Positions 40,225 to 49,249 of a stretch of 64,000 nt of DNA are shown piece by piece. Location: positions 71,780 to 135,779 of the forward strand of contig JAXLQJ010000016.1 of assembly GCA_046331705.1 (NCBI GenBank), read 5' to 3'. The position numbers were made by a program, and so were the translations under genes. Below the pieces are notes generated by a model. It was not told the DNA's origin. It ran no database searches and worked only from the letters and a program-made list of their open reading frames with translations. This stretch comes from JADJOY01 sp046331705 [NCBI: bacterium] (lineage in GTDB: Bacteria; JADJOY01). The first letter of the stretch is position 1; each line of letters opens with the position of its first letter.

Positions 40225-41547
40225 GTGAAGCAGGCGCACGGAACGGTGCTCTCGGTGCGGCGCGTGGCGCGCGGGCTCGCCGCGGCGTTCGTCGCATTGC
40301 TGGCGCCGGTTGCGAGCGAGGTCGCCTGCGCCGGCGATTTCAACTACGCCGACGTCTTCCCCGGTGATCGCGCCGCGAGCATGGGCGGCGCCTACACGGC
40401 GATCTCCAACGACGCCAGCGGCACCTACTACAACCCCGCGGGACTGGTGCACGCGCCCCACGCGAGTGTCTCGGTGTCCGCCAACGCGTTCGCGTGGCGA
40501 AGTCAGACTTACCGTTCGGCCTTCTTCGGCGAGGACGTCGACTTCGAGAGCAGCACGTTCTTTCCCTCCGCCGTCGCGTCGGCGCTCAAGCCCACGAGCA
40601 TGCCGGGGCTGGCCCTCGGCTTCTCGGTCATCGTCCCGCACGCGTCGACGTCGAGCAGCAAGCAACTCTTCCATCCCCAGCTCTACGAGGGCATCGACAC
40701 CCACATCGGCTCCGACTTCGAGGTCGCGCTCACGACCTACGAGCTGGGACCGAGCGTGGCGTACGAGCTCACGCCGTCGCTCTCGGTGGGCGCGACGCTC
40801 TACGCGGTCTACGCGACGAGCTCCACGCGCATCGGCTTCACCACCCAGCAGGCGCTGGTCGGGCCGGAGGGCGTACCGCTGGTCACCGATTTCCGCTTCC
40901 AGAGCGTCGAGGACTCGAGCCTCGGCTTCGTGAGCGTGCTGGGGGCGCTGTGGTCGCCCGTCGCGAGCGTGGACCTGGCGCTCGCGATCCGTCCGCCCGG
41001 CTACCAGAGCCACGACGTCACCTCGCGGATCACCGTGCTGGCGCTGAGCAACGACGGTGTGCTGGTGCCGAACCCCGGCCTCGGCGAGGCGCGCGACTCG
41101 TCCTTCGACGAAGGTCAGCCGGCGAGCTTCACGCCCGCGATCGCCTGGCGGCCGTGGGACCGGCTCACGCTCGCCGCCGAGGCGTCGCTCTTCCTGCGTC
41201 GCAGCTTCGACGTCGCGGGAGTCTCGGTGGCCCGCGAGCTGACCTGGAACGCGAACGTCGGCGCCGAGTACCGCCTCGCCGACGAGGTGCCGGTGCGGCT
41301 CGGGTTCTTCACGAACCGCACCTCGTCGCCCGCACCCAAGCCGGGCGACACCCGCTACCTGGACCACGTCTCCGACTACGGCTTCACGGTGGGGACGGCG
41401 TACGTGGTGTCGTACGCGGAGCTGTCCGTGGGGCTCAGGATGTCGTGGGGCGAGGGAAAGAGCGTGTCGCTCACGGATGTATCCCAGGTGAGCGACGTGG
41501 ATGCGAACGAGACGGTGCTCTTCATCGGCTCGGGCTACCAGTTCTGA
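40225..41547 (+). CDS. FadL/OmpP1-like outer-membrane protein, first copy
   Basis: A 440-residue outer-membrane barrel of the FadL/OmpP1 type, which lets hydrophobic compounds through the outer membrane. A long signal peptide (about 36 residues) is followed by NYADVFPGDRAASMGGAYTAI and GTYYNPAGLV, the N-terminal plug signature of the family, and the protein ends in aromatic SGYQF. The GTG at 40225 follows GAGGCAGGA. It is a paralogue of the next gene. The hydrophobic ligand is unknown, and a direct role next to acnA is not evident. Confidence 0.85.
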   Translation: MKQAHGTVLSVRRVARGLAAAFVALLAPVASEVACAGDFNYADVFPGDRAASMGGAYTAISNDASGTYYNPAGLVHAPHASVSVSANAFAWRSQTYRSAFFGEDVDFESSTFFPSAVASALKPTSMPGLALGFSVIVPHASTSSSKQLFHPQLYEGIDTHIGSDFEVALTTYELGPSVAYELTPSLSVGATLYAVYATSSTRIGFTTQQALVGPEGVPLVTDFRFQSVEDSSLGFVSVLGALWSPVASVDLALAIRPPGYQSHDVTSRITVLALSNDGVLVPNPGLGEARDSSFDEGQPASFTPAIAWRPWDRLTLAAEASLFLRRSFDVAGVSVARELTWNANVGAEYRLADEVPVRLGFFTNRTSSPAPKPGDTRYLDHVSDYGFTVGTAYVVSYAELSVGLRMSWGEGKSVSLTDVSQVSDVDANETVLFIGSGYQF

Positions 41548-41562
41548 CGAGCGGAGGGCGGG

Positions 41563-42876
41563 ATGCAGCGGAGCGTCGAGCGCGACCTCGGGAGCGGGCG
41601 CCGCGGACGGGCCGTCGCGCGCATCGTGCTGGGGCTCGCGGTGGTCACGTTCGCGCCGGTCGTCGCCCGCGCCGGAATCAACAGCTACGCGGACATCTTC
41701 CCAGGCGACCGTGCCGCTGCGCTGGGCGGTGCGTACGTCGCGCTCTCCGAGGACGGTAGCGGCGCTTACTACAACCCGGCGGGCTTGGTGGGGATTCGCT
41801 TCGCCGACGTCTCGCTCTCGGTGAGCGCCTACCAGTATCAGAGCTTGACCGCCGATCGGGCGTTCTTCGGCAGCGACTGGACGCGCCGCGGCGGTCTCTT
41901 CGTGCCCACCAGCTTCGGCGCGATTCGTCGCTTCGGCGCCTTCGCCGTGGGGCTGTCGATCGCGGTCCCCGAGAGCTACGACCTGCGCACCAGCACCGTG
42001 TACCAGGACGTCGCGATCTCGGGATTCACCTTCGATCTCGACTTCGACTTCAAGGACACCGGCCAGATCTACGACGTGGGCCCGACGTTCGCGTGGGCCA
42101 TCAGCGACGAGCTCGCGGTGGGCGCCACCATCTACTACGTGTACGGCACGCGCGACCGTTCGAGCTTCTTCAAGATCACCGACGCCGCCGATCCCTCGGC
42201 CGTCTCCGGCGTGAGCTTCACCACCAGCGAGGAATCGATCACCGGTTTCACCGGCACGCTGGGAGTGTCGTGGCAACCGGACCCGTGCTGGCGATTCGGC
42301 TTGCGCGTCCGTCCCCCCACCGATCTGCACCACTTCCGCAAGGAACAGGATTCGCAGTTCTTCGGCACGGACGATCCTCGCGGGTTGCTGCCCGGCTTCG
42401 ACACGCCGACGGTCTTGAACAAGGGCTTCAGCGAGGGCGTGCCCGGCAACGCCACGCTGGGCGCCGCCTGGACTCCGGCGCCCGAGCTGACGCTCGCCGT
42501 CGACGTGTCCTACTACCTGGAGGAGGACTACCCGGACTTCGTGCAGCCGGTCCGGCGCGAGCCGACGTGGAACGTGAGCGCGGGCGCCGAGTACTTCCTG
42601 CACCCGAGCGTGCCGTTGCGGGTGGGCTTCTACACCAACAACTCGTCGGCGCCCGAGCCCGTGCGCGGCGCCACGAGTCAGCGCGAGAAGAGCGACGTCT
42701 ACGGATTCACGGTCGGCGCCAACTGGATCTCGGAACACACCGAGCTGGGCTTGGGGCTGCGCCAGGGTTTCGTGGTCGGGAAGCTGATCGCGCTCACCGC
42801 GGACGCCGCGTCGCCGCCGGTGGACCTGCGTGGCACCGAGACCTCCGTGTTCCTGGCGTCGCGCTACAAGTTCTGA
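41563..42876 (+). CDS. FadL/OmpP1-like outer-membrane protein, second copy
   Basis: A 437-residue paralogue of the preceding protein, 15 bases downstream. It shares the start of the mature part (NSYADIFPGDRAAALGGAYVAL, GAYYNPAGLVG), the strand order and the C-terminal aromatic end (ASRYKF), but loops have diverged strongly, so the duplication is old or the copies differ in substrate. A signal peptide covers about residues 1-37. Its last 13 bases overlap the 3' end of the convergent aminotransferase gene. Confidence 0.85.
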   Translation: MQRSVERDLGSGRRGRAVARIVLGLAVVTFAPVVARAGINSYADIFPGDRAAALGGAYVALSEDGSGAYYNPAGLVGIRFADVSLSVSAYQYQSLTADRAFFGSDWTRRGGLFVPTSFGAIRRFGAFAVGLSIAVPESYDLRTSTVYQDVAISGFTFDLDFDFKDTGQIYDVGPTFAWAISDELAVGATIYYVYGTRDRSSFFKITDAADPSAVSGVSFTTSEESITGFTGTLGVSWQPDPCWRFGLRVRPPTDLHHFRKEQDSQFFGTDDPRGLLPGFDTPTVLNKGFSEGVPGNATLGAAWTPAPELTLAVDVSYYLEEDYPDFVQPVRREPTWNVSAGAEYFLHPSVPLRVGFYTNNSSAPEPVRGATSQREKSDVYGFTVGANWISEHTELGLGLRQGFVVGKLIALTADAASPPVDLRGTETSVFLASRYKF

Positions 42877-44087
42877 GCGCCGCCCGGCTGCGGGCGGAAG
42901 TCCGCGAGCACGCGTGCCACGCGCTCGAGATGCGCGGGCCTCACGCCGGGGTGGATCGGGATCTGCACGCTCTGGGCGAGCAGCCGGCGCGCGACCGGAA
43001 ACGCGAGGCGCGGGCAATAGCGCGCGCCGTTGTCGTGCATGAGGTGGTGGCCGGTGTCGATGCCGGCGGCGAGCAGCGCGCGCGCCAGCTCGGCGCGGCG
43101 CTCGCTCAGCACCACGTAGAAGTACGCGACACCATGCGAGCCGGGGCGATCGCGATGCCGCTCGACGCGCGCCGGGATCGCGGCATCGAGCGCGGCGGCG
43201 AGGTCGCGCCGCCGTTCCACCTCGCTCGCCAAGCGCGCGAGGTGCGCGAGCGCCACCTCGGCCGAGGCCGGCGCGATCGGCCCCCACGCCGCGGTTCCTC
43301 CGGGCCGATTCGCCACCGCCTGGTAGCTCGCGGCCAGATCTCGGCCGCTGCGGGCCAGTCGGCGTAGCAGTGGATAGGCCGTGACGGTGAACACGGGCCG
43401 CTGGGTCGCGAGCCAGAGCAGGCCGGTCTTGAGCGCGCGGCGGGCGGTGGTCCCGAGCGGCTCCGCCGCTCGCAGGGCGAGCGCGCGGCGCACCTCGTCG
43501 GCGAAGGAAGCGTCGGCGGTGACGACCGCACCGCCGCCGAAGCCGGTGAAGGGCTTGGTGAAGTTGAAGCTCAGGTAGCCGGCGACGCCGGACGTGCCGA
43601 CCGGCCGGTCGCGCCAGCGCGCGCCGAGCGCGTGGGTCGCGTCCTCGACGAGCGGCAGCGAGGCCGCGTCACAGGCTGCACGCGTGGCGTCGAGGTCCGC
43701 CACACGCCCGAAATGGTGCGCGGTGACCACGGCGGACACCGAGTCGTCGAGCAGCGGCGGGAGGAGTCGCGCATCGGGGTTGGCGTCGAGTGGATCGGCG
43801 TCCACGAAGCGCGGCTCGTGGTCGAGCTCGCCGAGGGTGTCGGGGACGCTCGCGTCGGTGTAGCAAGGCACCACCACCTGCGAGCCCCGCCGCAACCCCA
43901 GTGCCATCACGATCGCGCCGAGCGCGGCGCGGCCGGATGCTGCCGTCACGACCTGCGGCACCTCGAGCTCGCGCGCGAGCGCACGCTCGAGGGTCGTCGC
44001 CGCGTCGCGACGTGGGGACACGAGCGAACGCGCCACGATGGTGAGATCGTGCAGTGCGAAGTCGATCGTCCGCCGCGCCACCGCCAT
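42864..44087 (-). CDS. DegT/DnrJ/EryC1-type PLP aminotransferase
   Basis: A 407-residue member of the fold-type I sugar-aminotransferase family. The cofactor segment is clear: ASGRAALGAIVMAL, VPCYTDASVPDTL, LPLVEDATHALGARW (the Asp) and the Schiff-base Lys in FNFTKPFTGFGGGAVVT. Family members usually aminate nucleotide-linked sugars for surface polysaccharides or antibiotics. No sugar-pathway genes lie beside it, so the substrate is unknown. It may be an orphan in a glycan pathway located elsewhere. Confidence 0.85.
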   Translation of the reverse strand: MAVARRTIDFALHDLTIVARSLVSPRRDAATTLERALARELEVPQVVTAASGRAALGAIVMALGLRRGSQVVVPCYTDASVPDTLGELDHEPRFVDADPLDANPDARLLPPLLDDSVSAVVTAHHFGRVADLDATRAACDAASLPLVEDATHALGARWRDRPVGTSGVAGYLSFNFTKPFTGFGGGAVVTADASFADEVRRALALRAAEPLGTTARRALKTGLLWLATQRPVFTVTAYPLLRRLARSGRDLAASYQAVANRPGGTAAWGPIAPASAEVALAHLARLASEVERRRDLAAALDAAIPARVERHRDRPGSHGVAYFYVVLSERRAELARALLAAGIDTGHHLMHDNGARYCPRLAFPVARRLLAQSVQIPIHPGVRPAHLERVARVLADFRPQPGGAQNL

Positions 44088-44202
44088 GGCGCGCTACGTA
44101 GCAAGGCCGCGGGAGGCGAGCAAGCACCCGCTCGAATCCGAGGTCCACGGCGTTGCGGCGCACGATCGACCGCCGGTAGCCTCTCGAGTGCGGGAGGCAT
44201 CG

Positions 44203-45417
44203 ATGAGACGTCACGTTCACGGGTGGGGATGGCTCGTCGGCATGTTGCTCGCGGGAACCGCGACGGCGGGAGGCGGCAGCCCTGCGCTCACGCCGGGCTG
44301 GGACAGCTTCGGTCCGCTCACGTCGGGAAGCCTCACGTGGAGCCAGACGCCGGGCGGCTACGGTCTCGACCTGACGTACACGCTCGGCGGCGCGCTCACG
44401 AACCACGAGTTCACCGCCGGCATGCACTTCTTCGACGTGAACGGATTCGTGGATTTCGGTCTGGGGTTTCTCACCGGGCCGCCGGGCGTGGGGCCCATCA
44501 CTCGCGAAGGACACACCTCCGTGCTCTCGGCCACGGACCTCGGTTTCTTCTCGACCGACGGATCGGGAAACGGCGTCGGGCCGTTTCTGGCGCTGACTCC
44601 CAACCCGGGGATCTACGCAGCCCAGTTCAACCTTCGCGAAGGCGGCTCGCCGGGATGTCCGAGCACCTCCTGCAACGCGATCTATCGAACCGGTGGGACC
44701 TTCTCGACCGATCTCGTGCGATTCACCGTTCCCGCGGCCACGTCGTTCTGGAGCGCCGACGACGGCAACGCCACCGACGAGATGGGCGTGAATCCCGGCA
44801 CGCCGATGGGCAGCGTCGCCTATCGCGCGGGCGAGTTTCGGAACGGATTCGACCTCGATGGGAGCACCTGGGTGTCGCTTCCCAATCCCGTCGCGGGAGG
44901 CCTCGCTTCCACCACCGGTTTCACGGTGATCGCGTGGATCCAGCAAGACACGTTCTCGAGCACGGCGTCGATCTTCAACGTGCGCACCAGCGCGAATGCC
45001 AGCGGGTTCACACTGGAACCACTCTTCCAGACGCCAGAAACGATGGTGTTCGCGGTCAACACCAGCGGGCTCGCCGAGGGCTTCAGCGCGATCACGGGGA
45101 AGTTTCCCGTCGGAGTCCTGCAACGAGTCGCGGCGACCTTCGACGCTGCCACGCACACCATGCGCCTCTACCGCGATGGGCTGCTCGTGGCCGAGAAGAC
45201 CGACGTGCCCGGAACCACCATGTCGGTGATCGGCACCGAGGAGGCGGCGATCGGCCGCAACATCGTGAGTGACGCCAAGTTCGATGGGTTGGTCGACGAG
45301 GTTCTCTACTACCCCCGTGCGCTCACGGCGGCGGAGATCGGCGGATTGGTGCCGTGCCTCTTCTGCGACGAGTTCGACTTGGGCAACACCAATCGCTGGA
45401 GCGCCAAGGTGCCGTGA
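44203..45417 (+). CDS. Exported LamG-domain protein
   Basis: A 404-residue exported protein. A signal peptide (residues 1-25, ending GTATAG) leads into an N-terminal beta-rich domain that I do not recognise. From about residue 205 to 375 it has a concanavalin A/LamG-like domain (FTVIAWIQQDTF, QRVAATFDAATHTMRLYRDGLLV, DGLVDEVLYYPRALTAAEI), which usually binds carbohydrate. The final 15 residues, FCDEFDLGNTNRWSA and two more, repeat a motif seen near the start of the FGE-domain protein at 34.5 kb and could be a sorting signal. GCGGGAGG precedes ATG 44203. Confidence 0.8.
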   Translation: MRRHVHGWGWLVGMLLAGTATAGGGSPALTPGWDSFGPLTSGSLTWSQTPGGYGLDLTYTLGGALTNHEFTAGMHFFDVNGFVDFGLGFLTGPPGVGPITREGHTSVLSATDLGFFSTDGSGNGVGPFLALTPNPGIYAAQFNLREGGSPGCPSTSCNAIYRTGGTFSTDLVRFTVPAATSFWSADDGNATDEMGVNPGTPMGSVAYRAGEFRNGFDLDGSTWVSLPNPVAGGLASTTGFTVIAWIQQDTFSSTASIFNVRTSANASGFTLEPLFQTPETMVFAVNTSGLAEGFSAITGKFPVGVLQRVAATFDAATHTMRLYRDGLLVAEKTDVPGTTMSVIGTEEAAIGRNIVSDAKFDGLVDEVLYYPRALTAAEIGGLVPCLFCDEFDLGNTNRWSAKVP

Positions 45418-45462
45418 ACGGCTCGTCGATTCCGTCACGGGCCGCTGGGAGCCTCGCCGGGC

Positions 45463-45741
45463 TCAGGGAAGGAAGTCGTCGGCGCCGGGCGCGCGAGCGG
45501 CCTCTTGGCGAAGACGCACCACCAGCGGATCGTCGCCCGGCTCCATTCGAATCTCCACCTCGGCGCCCGGCCGATGGCGGCAGCGGCTGAGCTGCCCGGG
45601 AATCCGCGGGGTGTGACGCGGACGGATCAGCTCGCTCGCGTCGTAAGCCGTGCTCGTGTCGACGGCGCCCGTCGACGGCGCCCGTGATGCGCACCAACGG
45701 CGCCGCGTAGCTCGGTCCCCCGCTCTCGGCGCCGGGAACGA
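45463..45741 (-). pseudogene. Gene remnant frameshifted by a 13-bp tandem duplication
   Basis: The minus strand between the LamG gene and livJ encodes a coding-like protein tail (DASELIRPRHTPRIPG, then EVEIRMEPGDDPLVVRLRQ) ending at 45463. The upstream part continues in another frame (PGAESGGPSYAAPLVRITGAVD). Exactly at the join, 45658-45683 holds two tandem copies of the 13-mer GTCGACGGCGCCC; removing one copy restores a single frame through VRITGAVDTSTAYD. The upstream limit is uncertain and no family is recognised. Loss of function, or a sequencing or assembly error, would look the same. Confidence 0.5.
45658..45683. repeat. 13-bp tandem duplication
   Basis: GTCGACGGCGCCC occurs twice in direct contact (45658-45670 and 45671-45683). 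The length is not a multiple of three, and it breaks the minus-strand frame described for this locus. Confidence 0.9.
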
Positions 45742-45902
45742 ATCCGGAACGTCCCCCGCCGCCGAACGGCTGGCGACGACCTCGGGGGCGCGGCGGTCCC
45801 GGTCGCTCAGGCCGCTCCCCTCCTTTCGGCGCGTGCCAGCAGCGGTGGAACGCATGCGAAGCGCCGGGCGTCGCGCGCTGGCGGTGCCGCGTCGGGCGGC
45901 CA

Positions 45903-45932
45903 TTGCGACCCCGAGGAACGCTCGGCTATAAC
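45903..45932 (+). promoter_or_regulatory. Sigma-70-type promoter of livJ
   Basis: TTGCGA (45903-45908), 18 bases, TATAAC (45927-45932). Transcription would start near 45939, leaving a leader of about 24 bases before the livJ ATG. Confidence 0.55.
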
Positions 45933-45962
45933 GCGGCGGCACGCAGCCCGAGGGGAAAACGC

Positions 45963-47114
45963 ATGAAAACACGCGAATTTGCTGCAATCGCGCGCGCCGC
46001 GGCCGGGTTCGCCGTGGTGCTCGCCGCCGCGCTGGCGATGGCGCGAACGGCGCACGCGGACGAGATCCGAATCGGCGAGTTCGGCTCGCTCACCGGCACC
46101 ACCGCCACCTTCGGGCAATCGACGCACAACGGAGTGATGCTCGCCGTCGACGAGACCAACGCCGCCGGCGGAGTGCTCGGAAAGAAGATCAAGCTCATCA
46201 CCGAGGACGACCAGTCGAAGCCGGAGGAGGCGAAGACGGCGGTCATCAAGCTCATCAAGCAGCACCGCGTGGTGGCGCTGCTCGGCGAGGTCGCCAGCAG
46301 CCGCTCGTTGGCGGCGGCGCCCGAGGCTCAGAAGGCGGGCATCCCGATGGTGACGCCTGCGTCCACCAATCCCAAGGTCACACAGGTGGGCGATTTCATC
46401 TTCCGAACCTGCTTCATCGATCCCTTCCAGGGCAGCACCATGGCGAAGTTCGCCCACGAGACGCTCAAGGTGAAGCAGGTCGCGATCCTGAAGGACGTGA
46501 AGAACGACTACAGCGTGGGCCTGGCGGAGTTCTTCGAGCGCACCTTCACGGGGCTCGGTGGCCAGATCGTCGCCAACGAGAGCTATTCCGAGGGCGACAC
46601 GGAGTTCCGCGCGGTGCTCACGGCGATCCGTTCCAAGAGCCCGCAGGCGATCTACATCCCCGGCTACTACACCGAGGTGGGTCTCATCGCGCGGCAGGCG
46701 CGCGAGCTCGGTCTCAAGGTGCCGATGCTGGGCGGCGACGGCTGGGACTCGGAGAAGACGCTCGAGATCGGCGGCGACGCCGTCAACGGCAGCTACTACA
46801 CGAATCACTACTCGGCCGAGGATCCGAGCCCCGTGGTGCAGGGGTTCATCCAGAAGTACAAGGCCAAGCACGGTGAGGTGCCCGACGCGATGGCCGTGCT
46901 GGGCTACGACGCCGCGCGCATCCTGATCGACGCGATGAAGCGCGCCGGCTCAACCGACGGGCCGAAGGTCCGCGATGCGCTCGCCCAGACCAAGGGCTAC
47001 GCCGGAGTCTCCGGCTCGATCACCATCGACGCCGAGCGCAACTCGACGAAGAACATCGTGGTGCTCAAGATCGACGGCGGGAAGGTCAAGTTCCAGACCT
47101 CGATCGCCCCGTGA
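45963..47114 (+). CDS. livJ: Branched-chain amino acid-type ABC transporter substrate-binding protein
   Basis: A 383-residue periplasmic binding protein of the Leu/Ile/Val-binding family. The signal peptide covers residues 1-33 (ending ARTAHA). The mature part begins EIRIGEFGSLTGTTATFGQ and keeps VALLGEVASSRSLAAAP, PMVTPASTNPKVTQ and QAIYIPGYYTEVGLIARQA, all typical. The ATG has GAGGGG upstream and a good promoter before it. The family also binds amides, urea and other amino acids, so the ligand is open. The transporter's other four subunits follow in order. Confidence 0.92.
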   Translation: MKTREFAAIARAAAGFAVVLAAALAMARTAHADEIRIGEFGSLTGTTATFGQSTHNGVMLAVDETNAAGGVLGKKIKLITEDDQSKPEEAKTAVIKLIKQHRVVALLGEVASSRSLAAAPEAQKAGIPMVTPASTNPKVTQVGDFIFRTCFIDPFQGSTMAKFAHETLKVKQVAILKDVKNDYSVGLAEFFERTFTGLGGQIVANESYSEGDTEFRAVLTAIRSKSPQAIYIPGYYTEVGLIARQARELGLKVPMLGGDGWDSEKTLEIGGDAVNGSYYTNHYSAEDPSPVVQGFIQKYKAKHGEVPDAMAVLGYDAARILIDAMKRAGSTDGPKVRDALAQTKGYAGVSGSITIDAERNSTKNIVVLKIDGGKVKFQTSIAP

Positions 47115-47250
47115 TGCTCGCCCGCGACGCGATCTTTCCGGACGCGACGAAGCGCGTCCCTGGAGCGGCGCCCCGCGGTCGCCAGGCTCGCCGTCGACCA
47201 CACCCGGTGCCAGCGGCACCGCGCGAGCACGGCGAGTGACTCGGGGGTGG

Positions 47251-47278
47251 GGCCCCGCCGAGACCGCGCTCTCGGTGG
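47251..47278 (+). promoter_or_regulatory. Intercistronic hairpin between livJ and livH
   Basis: A 10-bp stem (CCCCGCCGAG with CTCGGTGGGG, one G-U pair) and 8-base loop, 25 bases before the livH start. A weaker 7-bp hairpin lies at 47140-47159. Such structures often stabilise or partly terminate mRNA so that the binding protein is made in excess of the permeases. Confidence 0.5.
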
Positions 47279-47302
47279 GGCGGGGAGCTTGAAGCGCCCG
47301 CC

Positions 47303-48214
47303 GTGGAAACCATGAGCACCCTCGTCCAGCAATTGCTGAACGGCCTCGCGTGGGGCTCGGTCTACGCGCTCATCGCGCTCGGCTACACGATGGTGTACGG
47401 CGTCTTGAAGCTCATCAACTTCGCCCACGGCGAGGTCTACATGATGGGCGCCATGACCGGTTATTACGTCGGGCGCTGGGTGCAGAAGGCCGAGCTGCCG
47501 ATGGCGCTCAGGCTGCCCGCGACGCTTCTCGGCGCGATGGTCGCGTGCGCGGTGTTGGGCTTCGCGATCGAGCGACTCGCGTATCGCCCGCTGCGCAACG
47601 CCAGCCGCCTGTCGGCGCTGATCACCGCGATCGGCGTGTCGCTCTTGCTCCAGAACGCCGGGCAGCTCGTGTTCGGCGCCGACCCGAAGTACTTCCCTCA
47701 GGTGCTGAGCTACGCGGAGGTGATCAACACCGGCGGGGTGGTGCTCTCGAACATCCAGCTCGTCATCATGCTGACCGCGGTGGCGCTCATGACCGGGCTG
47801 CACCTCTTCGTGCAGAAGACGCGCCTCGGGCGCGCGATGCGCGCGGTGGCGAACGACAAGGCCGCCGCGCAGCTCGTGGGGATCTCCGTCGATCAGATCA
47901 TCGCGCTCACCTTCGTGATCGGCTCGGTGCTCGCGGCGGCCGCCGGGGTGCTGGTCGGGCTCTCGAACCCGAAAGTCGAGCCCCTCATGGGCATCATGCC
48001 GGGGCTCAAGGCATTCGTGGCGGCGGTGCTGGGCGGCATCGGCAACATCGTCGGCGCGATGCTCGGCGGGGTGCTGCTCGGCCTGGTCGAGACGGCGGTC
48101 TCGGCGGTGGGGCTCTCCACCTACCGCGACGCGATCGCGTTCGCGCTCTTGATCGCGTTCTTGTTGTTCCGCCCCACGGGGATCATGGGGCGGCCGGACG
48201 TCGAGAAGGTCTGA
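47303..48214 (+). CDS. livH: Branched-chain amino acid-type ABC transporter permease LivH
   Basis: A 303-residue inner-membrane permease with about eight hydrophobic segments. The start QQLLNGLAWGSVYALIALGYTMVYGVLKLINFAHG is the well-known LivH signature, and GGIGNIVGAMLGGVLLGLVE is its C-terminal counterpart. The start is GTG 47303, with ATG 47312 as an alternative. It pairs with LivM, which starts 3 bases after its stop. Confidence 0.94.
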   Translation: METMSTLVQQLLNGLAWGSVYALIALGYTMVYGVLKLINFAHGEVYMMGAMTGYYVGRWVQKAELPMALRLPATLLGAMVACAVLGFAIERLAYRPLRNASRLSALITAIGVSLLLQNAGQLVFGADPKYFPQVLSYAEVINTGGVVLSNIQLVIMLTAVALMTGLHLFVQKTRLGRAMRAVANDKAAAQLVGISVDQIIALTFVIGSVLAAAAGVLVGLSNPKVEPLMGIMPGLKAFVAAVLGGIGNIVGAMLGGVLLGLVETAVSAVGLSTYRDAIAFALLIAFLLFRPTGIMGRPDVEKV

Positions 48215-48217
48215 GCC

Positions 48218-49249
48218 GTGGCGCGTCTTCCGATGCTCCGCTTGCTGGTGCAGATCGCGCTCGGCACCGCGATCCTGAGCGTCTGGGCGGTCGTCCTGGC
48301 ACCGCGCATCAATCCGTATCAACTCCAGGTCGTCAACTACATCGGCATCAACGTCGTGATGGCGGTGTCGTTGAACCTCATCAACGGCCACACCGGGCAG
48401 TTCTCGATCGGTCACGCCGGCTTCATGGCGCTCGGCGCCTATGGCTCGGCGGCGATCACGTACTACGGCGGGCCGCACGTTCTGCCGTGGCTGGGCGACA
48501 CGCTGGGGCTGCCGTTGGCGGTGGCCAACGGGCTGCTGCTCAACGGGGCGATGCTCGCGGGTGGGCTGCTCGCGGCCTTCGCGGGGCTCGTGGTGGGGAT
48601 CCCCACGTTGCGTTTGCGCGGCGATTACCTGGCGATCGCGACGCTCGGCTTCGGTGAGATCATCCGCGTCATCATCCTCAATCTCGACGTGGTGGGCGGG
48701 GCGCGCGGCTTCACCGACATTCCCGAGCTCGCCGGCACGTTCTGGATCTTCGCGTGGGCGGTGATCACCGTCGCGGTGATCGCGCGGATCGTGGGATCCA
48801 CGCGTGGCCTGGCGTTTCTATCCATCCGCGAGGACGAGATCGCCGCCGAGGCGGTGGGGATCTCCACCACGCGCACCAAGGTCGCGGCGTTCCTGCTGGG
48901 TGCCTTCTTCGCCGGGATCGGCGGCGGGCTCTTCGCCCACAACGTGACCTACCTGCACACCAACACGTTCACATTCATGAAGTCGATCGAGTACATCGCG
49001 ATGGTGGTGCTCGGCGGCATGGGCAGCATCACGGGCTCGGTGGTGGCGGCGGTGGTGCTCACCACGCTGCCCGAGGCGCTGCGCGCCATCGAGAAGTACC
49101 GGATGGTGATCTACGCGGCGCTCTTGATCGTGCTCATGCTGACGCGGCCACAGGGCTTGATGGGGCGCCGCGAGCTGAGCTTCGATGCCATCCGGCGCCG
49201 GCTCGTGCGCCGGGCCGTCGCGCTGCCGCAGCGCGGAGCGCCGTCGTGA
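48218..49249 (+). CDS. livM: Branched-chain amino acid-type ABC transporter permease LivM
   Basis: A 343-residue inner-membrane permease. It keeps the LivM marks SLNLINGHTGQFSIGHAGFMALGAY, RLRGDYLAIATLGFGEIIR, the LSIREDEIAAEAVGI loop that meets the ATPase, and VVLGGMGSITGSVVAAVVL. It begins at GTG 48218. The stop overlaps the GTG of livG by four bases, indicating coupled translation of the transporter subunits. Confidence 0.94.
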   Translation: MARLPMLRLLVQIALGTAILSVWAVVLAPRINPYQLQVVNYIGINVVMAVSLNLINGHTGQFSIGHAGFMALGAYGSAAITYYGGPHVLPWLGDTLGLPLAVANGLLLNGAMLAGGLLAAFAGLVVGIPTLRLRGDYLAIATLGFGEIIRVIILNLDVVGGARGFTDIPELAGTFWIFAWAVITVAVIARIVGSTRGLAFLSIREDEIAAEAVGISTTRTKVAAFLLGAFFAGIGGGLFAHNVTYLHTNTFTFMKSIEYIAMVVLGGMGSITGSVVAAVVLTTLPEALRAIEKYRMVIYAALLIVLMLTRPQGLMGRRELSFDAIRRRLVRRAVALPQRGAPS

